Assembly (NCBI RefSeq): GCF_000155735.2
Contig: NC_020908.1
Span: 3,043,001 to 3,107,000, forward strand
Length of the DNA: 64,000 nucleotides
Reading direction: 5' to 3'
Origin: Octadecabacter arcticus 238
GTDB lineage: Bacteria; Pseudomonadota; Alphaproteobacteria; Rhodobacterales; Rhodobacteraceae
The notes beneath the pieces are model-generated. The model worked only from the letters and a program-made list of their open reading frames with translations. It was not told where the DNA came from and ran no database searches. Below, one piece after another: positions 25,615 through 34,581 of the stretch. The position numbers and the translations under genes were made by a program. Every line of letters begins with the position of its first letter. Position 1 is the first letter of the stretch.

Positions 25615-26723
25615 TTAAGTGACCCTTGCCCATTCTCGATCTGTGATTGAACTTATTCGCTCTGGGTCGTTCGCAAAGAAGTTCCAAGCTTGTGCACATT
25701 TGTCGAGTATTTCGTCATAGGTGTCGAAAACTGTGATTGCGAGTTTATTAGCTCGCAGATAAGCCCAGACGTTTTCCATGGGGTTCAGTTCGGGTGAATA
25801 CGGTGGCAGCTTAACGAGCGTAATTTTATCTGGCACCTGCAAACATTTTGCGCCATGCCACCCCGCCCCATCAACAATCAGCAAGGCATGTGAGCCGGGT
25901 GCGACAGCTTTTGCGATCTCATCAAGATGCAGCCCCATAGCCTCGGCGTTGACGTAGGGCAGGACGAGACCTGCGGCGGTACCACGTGCGGGACAAGCGG
26001 CACCAAAGATATAACTCCATTTGAAGCGTATATCACGGGGTGCGCGCGGGCGAGTTCCACGCTTGGCCCATTTACGGGTGAGTGTCCCCTGTTGTCCAAC
26101 GCGGGCTTCATCTTGGAACCATACTTCAAGAGGCTTCCCCTTTGCATGTTCTGGCAGAGTATCGTTTACGAGGCTCGCAAAGTTTTTTTAAAAGCCTGCT
26201 GCGCTTCGCGATCAGTTTTCGGATGCTCTGGACGCACAGACAGGCGGCGAAAGCCATGCTTGGTTAGATATTTCCCAATCGTACGCACATGCAGTTTCAC
26301 GTCGAACTCCTCTTCAACACGAGCCTGCAAGTCGACACAACGCCATCGTACTACGCCATCTTTTACTGGGTCGGGCCCGGCCTCCACCCACGCCACAAAT
26401 TGCGCCTGTTGCTTGGGCGACAACCGTGGTTTTGCCCCCTTGCCATTCCGATCCGATAACCCCTCAATGCCTTCTGCGTTAAAGCGATGCGCCCAATCCC
26501 GAAGTGTTTGTCGATCCATACCACTGCTGCGGGCAGCCGTTTCACGATCCACCCCATCAAGCACCAGCGCTATGGCCAGTAGTCGCCGTACAACCCGCCC
26601 ATCCTTGGTTCGCTTTGCCGCACGGCGCAAATCTTTCGCAGACATATCCGTGCGCGTAATTTTTATGGCTCCACCCATGAGCACCTCCCAATCTATGGAG
26701 AATATTGATTCAGAGTTTGCCAA
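25615..26723 (-). CDS. IS630-family transposase, two overlapping frames joined by a slippery site
   Basis: The first frame (26723-26166) holds the winged helix-turn-helix domains (RRLLAIALVLDGVDRETAAR, then LSDRNGKGAKPRLSPKQQAQ). The second frame reads LEVWFQDEARVGQQGTLTRK and, from about 25938, HALLIVDGAGWHGAKCL and LPPYSPELNPMENVWAYLR, which supply the DDE catalytic core. They join by a -1 shift at the run A AAA AAC (26182-26189). Programmed -1 frameshifting is known in several IS630 elements, so this may be a working transposase. The element lies inside the IS110-type gene; its exact ends were not resolved. Confidence 0.82.
26182..26189 (-). other. candidate -1 ribosomal frameshift heptamer
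   Basis: On the minus strand seven A residues are followed by C, giving the classic A_AAA_AAC slippery heptamer in the transposase frame (TTT AAA AAA ACT). A -1 shift here moves ribosomes directly into the frame of the DDE domain (NFASLVNDTLPEH). Confidence 0.6.
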
Positions 26724-26749
26724 AAATTAAAACCAAATAAATGAGTCAG

Positions 26750-27449
26750 ATATTCTGGCCGCTGGTATGACTGGTTCTTTGCTTTCCTTGAACGCTATCC
26801 GTCACCACACTTTATCTCGGCCATGAGCAAGGACGCATTTACCGCTGACGCTTGGGACGTTGTGGGCCGCAAGGTCGCAAAAGAACGTTTGCTCGCAGAT
26901 ATTTACGAGACCTCCAAAGTATCAGTGGGGTTACCAGTTGCCCTAGATTCTGATGCTATAAGTATGTTCCGTCTTGTTCTCGGGGAAGGTCGCAGTCTCA
27001 TCGCGCAACGCAATCAAATCGAAGATCGCGCCGTCGCGCTTCTCAAAGACCTTCCAGACTATCAACTGCTGACATCAATCCCCGGGATAGGACCCATCAA
27101 TGCTCTGACCATCCTGGCGGAAGCTGGTGACCTACGCCGCTTCGTCCATCACCGGCAGTTCCTGAAGTTCTGTGGCATGGACCTCGCGACCATCCAGTCT
27201 GGCACTTTCCGTGGCCAAACCAAGCTATCAAAATACGGAAATGCCCGTCTGCGCCGCACCCTCTGGATGGCTGGACAGGTAGCCATTCTGCAACGCGCCA
27301 ACAGCTTCCGCTACAAGTTTGAACGCTACATCACGAAGGATCGCCACAACACACATTTGCGCCGCAAAGCGTATACCGCAATCGCCGCCAAAATAGCCCG
27401 CACAGTTCACGGGATCATTAAAAATGGCAAACCCTATCGCCCCTTCTTT
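26750..27449 (+). pseudogene. IS110-family (IS1111-like) transposase, C-terminal part
   Basis: Coding resumes as RYSGRWYDWFFAFLERYPSP in the frame of the N-terminal part and includes the transposase_20 segment LLTSIPGIGPINALTILAEA with FRGQTKLSKYGNARLRR. It is broken again at 27449 by the ISAs1 element. The last three codons (GAG GGG TGA) are found beyond that element at 28705-28713, so this insertion removed nothing. Confidence 0.85.
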
Positions 27450-28694
27450 CAGGGGAATCGCATGAGATTTAGGTGTTAATTATTTCGGCGAGGAAATCAT
27501 CATCCCATGATGCAATGTGGCGCTTTGATCGCAGGCTATGCTTCCCCTTTACGGAGCGCAGCATGTTGCTTGCAACGTGTTTTATGGTCGTAAAATTGGC
27601 TGGAGCATTGCCATTTCGGATACGGCATTCATCGTCGCGAAACACCATGTCCATGACCCAATGCAGCCCGTTTTCTATTCCCCAGTGGTCACGGATGGCT
27701 TTGGCGTGATGTTCAGCATCTGATGTCATTGATGAAATGTAATAGCGGGTTTCGGCGCGCGTTTTATCCTGCAGGATGGCGTGGTACTGGACCATAACGA
27801 TGCTTTTCAAACCGGGCCAATTGTGGTCCGCTTTAAGCCAGTCAATATCCGTGCACACTGTGACCCTCCTTGTTTCGATACGGCCATGAGACTTCTCTAC
27901 CGTTTCGTGGTAAGTGACTGTTGTGTCGTCATAATCTACGGCCGCCTGTTCCGTCATGAATAATTCTGTGTCCTTGCGTAGGCTGCCCTGATTACCCTTC
28001 AAAGCGAGGATGTAGTCTGCTTCTTTGGAGATGATCTTCGCGGCGATTTCGCGTTGGCATCCCATAGCGTCGATGGTGACAATAGCCCCCTTCAGGGTGA
28101 GCAGTTCCAACAGTTCTGGTATGGCCGTTATCTCGTTGGACTTGCCGTCCACCTGCCGTTGCGCCAGCGTCAGATTCCATTCCGAACTCCAGGCCGAGAT
28201 CATGTGAATTGCGGCCTTGCCGCCAGCTTTATCCAGGCTGCGGCGAGAGGTTTTCCCATCAATCGCGACCACTCCAGTCACCGTCTTGTTAAGGGAGGCC
28301 ACCCAGTCGATAAAACAGGCCTGAAACGCCTCGGCATCCAAGGCCGCAAAGATGTTTCCAAGTTGGTCATGGGACGGTGTCCCGTCTGCAAAAGGTAGAA
28401 AACGCTTCAAAAAGCCCAGTTTCTTGGTCCCATATATCGAGATGGCCGTCCAGTCATTGGCACCTGACAAAACAGCGCATAGGGTTAAGAGGAGTATTTC
28501 CGGCAAAGGGTAAGTCACTTTAACCTCTTGACGTGAATCGCTTATCTCTGAAAAATGCGTAAGAAATTCAATGGGATGGACCTCAGGTGAACTTGGGTTT
28601 GGCATGGCATATGACCTCGTTAAACCAGTGAAGATCACCCATCGAATCAGCCTCTACAACATTTGTCATCGTTATTGTTCATGCGATTGCCCTG
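27450..28694 (-). mobile_element. ISAs1-family insertion sequence
   Basis: The ends are 16-bp inverted repeats, CAGGGGAATCGCATGA on the left and the same with one mismatch on the right (CAGGGCAATCGCATGA). A perfect 10-bp target duplication, CCCCTTCTTT, flanks them at 27440-27449 and 28695-28704. The element is 1,245 bases long and inserted in the last codons of the IS110-type transposase. Confidence 0.93.
27469..28638 (-). CDS. ISAs1-family transposase
   Basis: This 389-residue DDE transposase fills the element. Signature stretches are VVAIDGKTSRRSLDKAGGK with the first catalytic Asp, TIDAMGCQREIAAKII with the second, and RDHWGIENGLHWVMDMVF with the final Glu, all typical of the H-repeat-associated ISAs1 group. 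The frame is open from 28638 (MIFTGLTRSYAMPNPSS); the ATG at 28605 (MPNPSSPEV) is an alternative start. It has no stop or frameshift, so with intact ends the element may be active. Confidence 0.93.
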   Translation of the reverse strand: MIFTGLTRSYAMPNPSSPEVHPIEFLTHFSEISDSRQEVKVTYPLPEILLLTLCAVLSGANDWTAISIYGTKKLGFLKRFLPFADGTPSHDQLGNIFAALDAEAFQACFIDWVASLNKTVTGVVAIDGKTSRRSLDKAGGKAAIHMISAWSSEWNLTLAQRQVDGKSNEITAIPELLELLTLKGAIVTIDAMGCQREIAAKIISKEADYILALKGNQGSLRKDTELFMTEQAAVDYDDTTVTYHETVEKSHGRIETRRVTVCTDIDWLKADHNWPGLKSIVMVQYHAILQDKTRAETRYYISSMTSDAEHHAKAIRDHWGIENGLHWVMDMVFRDDECRIRNGNAPANFTTIKHVASNMLRSVKGKHSLRSKRHIASWDDDFLAEIINT

Positions 28695-28713
28695 CCCCTT
28701 CTTTGAGGGGTGA

Positions 28714-28800
28714 TCGATCGCAGAAGGACCTTTCTCTGTAAGGGCCGTGGAGGCAGGCAACTGACCTCGTAGATAATGTTCAGGCCTTCTGTGTTAGCGA
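28714..28800 (+). ncRNA. possible seek/bridge RNA in the 3' flank of the IS1111-like gene
   Basis: Directly after the transposase stop, CAGAAGG (28721-28727) and its complement CCTTCTG (28785-28791) could close an RNA of about 70 bases containing shorter hairpins. IS1111-group elements encode their guide RNA downstream of the recombinase gene, which is this position. No structure calculation was made. Confidence 0.25.
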
Positions 28801-28852
28801 CCCAATGATCTCGTCTTAAGGACGGTGAGAGCCGCAATAGCGTACTCCTTAG

Positions 28853-29928
28853 GCTCAAGTTTCAAATGCAACACTCAGAGCCCTTTGGGCATAGGATGTT
28901 GTGATGGACATACGAAGCAAGCACCTCAGCAGCGAGGACCGTGGCGTGATATTAGCCGAGCATAATAGGGGCAGCAGTCAGCGGTTGATCGGCCAGCTTT
29001 TGCATCGCCCGGCGAGCACGATCTGCCGTGAGCTGGCGCGAGGTCGGCAGGAAGACGGCAGCTATTGCCCGCAAGCGGCGCGGCAGGCCTATGATGCCCG
29101 GCGTGCGCGCTGCCGCCGCAAGCGCAAGCTTGTGGAGGGGAGCGATCTTAATCGTTTCGTTCATGGCAAGCTCGTACATCTGCACTGGTCGCCTGAGCAG
29201 ATTGCGCAGAGACTGCGTCTCATGAAGCCTGATGATCCATCCGCCCATGTGAGCCATGAGACCATCTATGCCGCGATTTACGCGCAGCCACGTGGTGGGC
29301 TGAAGGCGGCGATGATCGAGGCGTTGCGTCAAGCGAAGCCTAAGCGTGGGCTCAAGCGCAGGACAGCGGCGGGCAGTGCTATGGTCCCGGAATCATTGCG
29401 CATTATCAACCGCCCTGAAGAGATCGAAGCGCGACTGGTACCAGGCCATTGGGAGGGCGACCTCATCAAGGGCGCATTCAATCGCTCGTCAGTGGGGACC
29501 TTGGTCGAGCGCAAGACACGCTTTGTCATTCTTTGCAAAATGGACGGCAATGGGGCCGAGGCCGCGCTCGACAGCTTCACCCGCCAGATGAGACGACTAC
29601 CCGCTGCTTTGCGCAAGAGCATGACCTACGACCGCGGCTCCGAAATGGCCTGCCACCCCGAACTCGCCAGACGGTTGAAGATCGATATCTGGTTCTGCGA
29701 TCCGCATGCGCCTTGGCAGCGTGGCAGCAACGAGAACACCAACGGACTGCTGCGTCAGTACATGCCCAAAGGAACTGACCTGAACGGTGCAAGCCAAACA
29801 TGGCTGAACGACGTTGCAAACCTGATGAACAACCGTCCGAGAAAAACTCTCGGATGGAGAACACCCGCTGAAGCCATGGCCGACGAAATCGCGGCCTTCA
29901 AATCAACCGTTGCACTTGATGTTTGAAT
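28853..29928 (+). mobile_element. IS30-family insertion sequence
   Basis: Imperfect 18-bp inverted repeats bound the element: TCAAGTTTCAAATGCAAC at 28855 and, reading inward from the right at 29926, TCAAACATCAAGTGCAAC, with 14 of 18 bases matching. The exact outer ends and the short target duplication are not resolved. It lies in the 3' flank of the IS1111-like element. Confidence 0.75.
28901..29926 (+). CDS. IS30-family transposase
   Basis: The 341-residue protein has an N-terminal HTH (LSSEDRGVILAEHNRGSSQR, then STICRELARG) and an IS30-type DDE core with PGHWEGDLIKGAFNRSSVGT, TYDRGSEMACHPELARR and DPHAPWQRGSNENTNGLLRQ. The first codon is GTG at 28901; an ATG at 28904 is equally likely. There is no internal stop. 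The TGA falls inside the right inverted repeat, common in compact IS elements. It is probably functional. Confidence 0.92.
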   Translation: MMDIRSKHLSSEDRGVILAEHNRGSSQRLIGQLLHRPASTICRELARGRQEDGSYCPQAARQAYDARRARCRRKRKLVEGSDLNRFVHGKLVHLHWSPEQIAQRLRLMKPDDPSAHVSHETIYAAIYAQPRGGLKAAMIEALRQAKPKRGLKRRTAAGSAMVPESLRIINRPEEIEARLVPGHWEGDLIKGAFNRSSVGTLVERKTRFVILCKMDGNGAEAALDSFTRQMRRLPAALRKSMTYDRGSEMACHPELARRLKIDIWFCDPHAPWQRGSNENTNGLLRQYMPKGTDLNGASQTWLNDVANLMNNRPRKTLGWRTPAEAMADEIAAFKSTVALDV

Positions 29929-30063
29929 CCAAGCTCTGTGTTTGTTATGGGAGAGACTGTCGTTGACCAAAACGCCGAACTGAGACATGATTCAAACGTG
30001 TCGAGATACCTCGATGCGACAATGATCTGACGCCAAATCAACCAATCGTTCCGCGCATAGGAC

Positions 30064-30618
30064 GTTATCCACGCGTATCATCGCAGGTTTCCCACGCCAG
30101 GCTATAATCTGGTTCAAACTGCGCACGACCCGCGCCGCTGGCAGCGAAAAATCCACATCTATGGCTAGTCCCTTTCGGTTGAAATCATCCAGAATGTTCA
30201 AGGTTCGGAACGATTTCCCATTCCACAGCTGATCAGACATAAAATCCATGGACCAAACCTGGTTGGGCTTATCGGGTACTGATAACGGCTCGGGGCGCTC
30301 GCGTTTCAAGCGTTTTCGGGGCTTGATCCGCAGGTTCAATTCCAGCTCACAATAAATCCGACGAACCCGTTTGTGGTTCCATTTGAAGCCCTTAATGTTG
30401 CGCAAATACAGGAAGCACAGCCCAAAGCCCCAGTTCTTGCCGGCCTTGGTCAAGGCAATCAGCCAATCCTCGATTTCTTTGTTCTCGTCAGCCAACAGCG
30501 GCAAATACCGAAAGCACCGCGGGCTGATCGGGAAAGCACGGCACGCCAAAGCAACGCTAACGCCGCGTACATCGACTGCATGTTGGGCCATCCACTGGCC
30601 GGCAGGTGAATGGTACAT
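30064..30618 (-). pseudogene. 5' part of IS3-family (IS407-group) orfB
   Basis: The protein carries the HTH_21 segment ([20 protein letters not shown]), then [50 protein letters not shown] and the integrase start [20 protein letters not shown]. It is a clear match to IS407-group OrfB. It is cut after [15 protein letters not shown], and the continuation GPEYVSG is at 24918 downward. Together with orfA upstream it marks the host element of the IS nest. Confidence 0.9.
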
Positions 30619-30652
30619 TCACTGAGAGGTTCTCGTCGGAAAGACGGCCTCG

Positions 30653-30916
30653 TTACTTTTTTGCGAGGGCTTCTTTCACCAGCTCATTCTGCATCGCGAT
30701 ATCTGCATACATCCGTTTCAGACGCGCATTCTCAGCCTGCAACTGCCTCATCTCGGAAATGAGCGATGCGTCCATTCCCACATATTTTGAACGCCATTGG
30801 GAAAACGCAGCGCTGCTCATTCCATGGCTGCGGCACAGTTCAGATACAGGCACACCATTCTCAGCTTTTTTCAAAACCGCGACAATCTGGGCCTCTGAAT
30901 AACGTGATTTCTACAT
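30653..30916 (-). pseudogene. IS3-family orfA with a stop at codon 2
   Basis: After an AAGGAG site and ATG at 30916, the second codon is TAG, then KSRYSEAQIVAVLKKAENG follows in frame. The rest (PVSELCRSHGMSSAAFSQWR, a helix-turn-helix, then a leucine-zipper-like RQLQAENARLKRMYADI) is a normal IS3 OrfA. The expected start is MKKSRYSE, so the TAG looks like a nonsense mutation. The right end of the element is near 30960. Confidence 0.82.
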
Positions 30917-31009
30917 GGTGAATCTCCTTGGCTTATCTTGCCGAGAAAATTCTAGTTTTCAACACAACCATTTTTCGGGGGATTACCCACCCAATTCATC
31001 AGGATCGCT

Positions 31010-31471
31010 ATGCCCACTGATTTCACACCTCTCGCCTCCCTTGGGGGCGGCCTATTGATCGGACTGGCGTCCGTTCTGTAGATGGCCAATTTTGGCCGCG
31101 TCATGGGTGCCATGGGCATTTTGGCAGGCTTTCTGATGCCGACGTCGCGCAGCGATTGGGGTTGGCGCACGAGCCTGTTGGCCGGAATGGTCAGCGCACC
31201 CGCCCTCTTTTGGTTGGTCAGCGGCCAATCGGTAACGGTTCAGGTGCCAGTTTCTAGCGCAGCTATGATCATTGGCGGATTGATCGTCGGGGTCGGCGCG
31301 ACATATGGCGGCGGCGGCACATCAGGGCACGGCGTCTGTGGCATCGCGCGATTGTCGCCGCGTTCTATCGTGGCTACGGTGGTGTTCATGATCGCGGCGG
31401 TGGTGACGGTTTACGTCACGCGCCATATCTTCGGAACTGGGATCAGTTCTGGGATCGGGGGTGCCCTATAA
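31010..31471 (+). pseudogene. YeeE/YedE-family sulfur-transport membrane protein with an internal TAG
   Basis: The frame begins MPTDFTPLASLGGGLLIGLA, stops at a TAG at 31079-31081, and continues in frame as MANFGRVMGAMGILAGFLMP to GTGISSGIGGAL. The protein would have about four to five membrane spans, as in the first half of the paired YeeE-like transporters found beside persulfide dioxygenases. The stop replaces a residue in the first span (ASVL*MANFG). It could restart at 31082 but would lack the first span. IS3 ends just upstream, so its promoter is probably lost as well. Confidence 0.75.
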
Positions 31472-31858
31472 TGCGGTTCTTGATAACCTATGCCATCGGG
31501 CTGATTTTCGGGTTTGGGATCATTTTGGGTGGCATGGCCAACCCTGCCAAGGTTTTGAGATCCATCGTTGGCGTTTGTTATGCGCGGTGCATTGGGCGGT
31601 GCGGCGTTGGGATATCGGTTCGTTCTGCGCCGCGTATGGCCGATGTGTTCCACCTGCCAACGTTCCGATCCATTGATCGCTGGGTCAACGACGTTTGGCG
31701 TCGGTTGGGGCATCGCCAGGTTCTGCCTCGGTGAGGAATTGCCTGCTGTGGGAAAGCTGGACCCAGCCGCGTTGACCTTTACGGGCGCGATGATCACTGG
31801 CATCGTGATTGCAAAGATCGTTAAATCAAAATCGCAACCGTTGGGACACACAGTATGA
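31471..31858 (+). pseudogene. second YeeE/DUF6691-like transporter gene, frameshifted
   Basis: The start MRFLITYAIGLIFGFGIILG and GMANPAKVL are normal for the partner protein of the YeeE pair. The frame is then lost near 31560. Conserved sequence resumes in another frame (GALGGAALGYRFVLRR, later FTGAMITGIVIAKIVK) and ends at 31858, overlapping the next gene by four bases. The missing stretch would include the segment that usually follows AKVL. It is a decayed gene with a small deletion or frameshift. Confidence 0.75.
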
Positions 31859-32730
31859 CCGTGAACATGGATATCCAGCCGCAAATCGAAGGCTTCTTTG
31901 ACGAAGCGAGCAACACAATCAGCTATATCGCCAAAGACCCGAATTCGGATCACTGCGCGATCATCGACAGCGTGATGGATATTGATTACGCCGCCGGACG
32001 CATCACATCCGAGCACGCCGATCAGCTGGTTGCGCGGATTACAGAGCGCGGGTTGACGCTGGACTGGATCATCGAAACCCATGTGCATGCCGATCATTTG
32101 AGCGCTGCGCCGTATTTGCAAGACAAGCTGGGCGGCAAAATCGGTGTCAGTGAAAAGATTATGGTGGTGCAGGAAACCTTTGGAAAAGTGTTCAACGAGG
32201 GCACGGAATTCCAGCGCGACGGGTCGCAGTTTGATGCGTTGTTCAGCGACAGTGACACCTACACCGTTGGCGATATGAGCTGTTATGTCATGGCCACCCC
32301 GGGCCATACGCCGGCATGCATGGTTCATGTGATGGGAGACGCCGCCTTTGTCGGGGACACGCTGTTCATGCCCGACGGCGGATCGGCGCGGGCGGATTTT
32401 CCGGGCGGGGACGCAGGGGAGTTGTATGACAGCATCCAGAAGGTGCTGGCCCTGCCCGCCGAGATGCGCCTGTTCATGTGTCATGATTACGGGCCGAACG
32501 GGCGCGCCATTGCATGGGAAACCACGGTGGCGGACCAACGAGCGGCCAACATCCATGTCGGCGGCGGCAAGTCCCGCGAGGATTTCATCAAATTTCGAAC
32601 GGATCGCGACGCGCAACTGGCGATGCCAAAGCTGATTATCCCGGCACTACAGGTGAATATGCGCGCCGGGCATGTACCCACCGACAAGGACGGGAATCCG
32701 ATGCTGAAAGTGCCCGTTAACGGGTTGTGA
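31855..32730 (+). CDS. blh: persulfide dioxygenase-like metallo-beta-lactamase-fold hydrolase
   Basis: The 291-residue protein belongs to the ETHE1/Blh group, which oxidises glutathione persulfide or related sulfane sulfur to sulfite. The metal site is THVHADHLSAAPYLQDKLG near residue 74, followed by TPGHTPACMVHVMGDAAFVG and the late CHDYGPNGRAIAWETT. In related bacteria this gene is in one operon with a BigR/SqrR sulfide sensor and YeeE-type transporters. Here the two transporter genes are broken and no regulator is seen before the IS3 end. This gene itself is intact and overlaps the previous stop (ATGA). Confidence 0.88.
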   Translation: MTVNMDIQPQIEGFFDEASNTISYIAKDPNSDHCAIIDSVMDIDYAAGRITSEHADQLVARITERGLTLDWIIETHVHADHLSAAPYLQDKLGGKIGVSEKIMVVQETFGKVFNEGTEFQRDGSQFDALFSDSDTYTVGDMSCYVMATPGHTPACMVHVMGDAAFVGDTLFMPDGGSARADFPGGDAGELYDSIQKVLALPAEMRLFMCHDYGPNGRAIAWETTVADQRAANIHVGGGKSREDFIKFRTDRDAQLAMPKLIIPALQVNMRAGHVPTDKDGNPMLKVPVNGL

Positions 32731-32818
32731 GGCGCGTGCCGCGAGCGCGGAGGGGGCGCTGCACCCACCCTTCGGGGCCCCCGGGATATTTATCAAGCAA
32801 AGACGCGACGAGACGCGC

Positions 32819-34516
32819 CTAAGACGAGATGATTTCGAATTTGGCGACGTCAACCATGCCGCGATCGGTGATTTTGAGCATCGGGATCACCGGCAGTGCG
32901 AGGAACGCCAGTTGCAGGAACGGCTCGTCCAGGGTGACGCCCAATGATTTAGCAGCGGCGCGTAGGATTTCAAGTTTTTCGCGCACGTGTTCGAACGACT
33001 CGAGACTCATGAGACCCGCCACTGGCAAGGCCAGTTCGGCCAGAATTTTACCGTTTTCGGTGACGACAAATCCCCCCTCAAGTGCCGTCATGCGATTAGA
33101 GGCCAGGGCCATATCGTCGTAATTCGCGCCGACGCAGGCGATGTTGTGGTGATCATGACAAACGGTTGAGGCAATGGCGCCGCGTTGCAAACCGAAGCCT
33201 TTCACGAAGCCCGTGGCGATATTGCCGTTTATGCCGTGGCGTTCGACGACAGCGATCTTGATCAGGTCGCGGGCGATGTCGGGGGATTTGTCACCGTTTT
33301 GCGGCTCAATCACTTCGTGCAGATGCTCGGTGATGATTTTACCGGGGATAACGCCGATCACGTCAGTTTCGGCGCGGTTGGATGTGGTGCGGAAATCGGC
33401 GGCTGTGACGGTCGGGGCTTGCACAGAATTGCGCCCGATTGTGGGGGTAATTTTACGCGCATTGAACGCAGTTTCAGCGGCATGGACGCCGCCACAGAAG
33501 GTCATTTTCGCATCGCAACTTTCCAAGCTGACAAGGGCGACGATATCTGCGCGCTGACCCGGCGCGATGAGGCCGCGATCTTTGAGACCGAAGGCTTCGG
33601 CAGCTGACAGCGATGCTGCGCGGTAGACTGCGACTGCGGATGTGCCGCGTTTGATCGCGGTGCGGATTATGTAGTCCAGATGTCCGTGTTCGTCGATATC
33701 CAGCGGGTTACGATCATCGGTGCAAAAACACATGTAGCTGGCAGTGCGTTCATCCAGAAGCGGCAACAATGCGTCGAGGTCTTTGGACACCGACCCTTCG
33801 CGGATCAACACGCGCAGGCCTTTTTGCAGCTTTTCGCGGGCTTCATCGGCGGTCGTGGCTTCGTGTTCCGTGCGGATGCCAGCGGCGATGTAGGCGTTCA
33901 GATCTTTGCCCGACAACATCGGCGCATGGCCGTCGATATGGCCGCCTTTGAACGCCTCAAGTTTCGCCATGATCCCTTGGTCTTGGTGGATCACGCCAGG
34001 GTAGTTCATGACCTCGGCCAGACCAATCACCGCCGCGTGGTCGCGCAGCGCGATCAGGTCCGCCGCCTCAATCCGCGCCCCGGACGATTCCATGTCGGTT
34101 GAGGGAACGCAAGAGCTGAGGTTAACGCGAATATCAAGCACAGTTTCAAGGGCCGCATCGAGGAAGTACTGGATACCTGCGACGCCCAAAACATTCGCAA
34201 TTTCATGGGGATCACAGATCGCGGTGGTCACGCCAAGGGGGGTGACGAGACGGTCAAATTCAAACGGTGTGACAAGGCTGCTTTCGATGTGCAGATGCGT
34301 GTCGATGAAACCGGGCACGAGGGTGAGGCCGGTAACATCCACGATTTGTTTGCCGTCGTAATCGGCGCAGGTGCCAACGATGGTATCGCCACAAATCGCC
34401 ACATCACCGTCTAGCATTGCGCCCGTGATGACATCAAACACCTGAGCGCCACGCAGAACCAAATCTGCCGCAGCATCGCCGCGCCCTTGTGCAATTCGTT
34501 TGGTGAGTTCGGCCAT
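32819..34516 (-). CDS. ade: adenine deaminase
   Basis: The enzyme converts adenine to hypoxanthine and ammonia in purine salvage. The 565-residue amidohydrolase has the metal motif [14 protein letters not shown] near residue 69, [15 protein letters not shown] near 100 and the C-terminal Ade domain with [14 protein letters not shown] and ALEGGFVV. Length is typical of the bacterial Ade family. It stands alone, convergent with the blh gene across about 90 bases. Confidence 0.94.
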   Translation of the reverse strand: MAELTKRIAQGRGDAAADLVLRGAQVFDVITGAMLDGDVAICGDTIVGTCADYDGKQIVDVTGLTLVPGFIDTHLHIESSLVTPFEFDRLVTPLGVTTAICDPHEIANVLGVAGIQYFLDAALETVLDIRVNLSSCVPSTDMESSGARIEAADLIALRDHAAVIGLAEVMNYPGVIHQDQGIMAKLEAFKGGHIDGHAPMLSGKDLNAYIAAGIRTEHEATTADEAREKLQKGLRVLIREGSVSKDLDALLPLLDERTASYMCFCTDDRNPLDIDEHGHLDYIIRTAIKRGTSAVAVYRAASLSAAEAFGLKDRGLIAPGQRADIVALVSLESCDAKMTFCGGVHAAETAFNARKITPTIGRNSVQAPTVTAADFRTTSNRAETDVIGVIPGKIITEHLHEVIEPQNGDKSPDIARDLIKIAVVERHGINGNIATGFVKGFGLQRGAIASTVCHDHHNIACVGANYDDMALASNRMTALEGGFVVTENGKILAELALPVAGLMSLESFEHVREKLEILRAAAKSLGVTLDEPFLQLAFLALPVIPMLKITDRGMVDVAKFEIISS

Positions 34517-34581
34517 ATGATGTCCCCTGCTTTGGATCCAACAGACAGGATATCACAGGCAGCGTCTAGGTTTGGTGTGGG

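Noticed and set aside
25589..26749. Exact ends of the IS630-type element in the IS1111-like gene
   Set aside because: A TCAG repeat on both sides restores a plausible frame, but IS630 elements duplicate TA and no clear inverted repeat was found, so the ends were left open.
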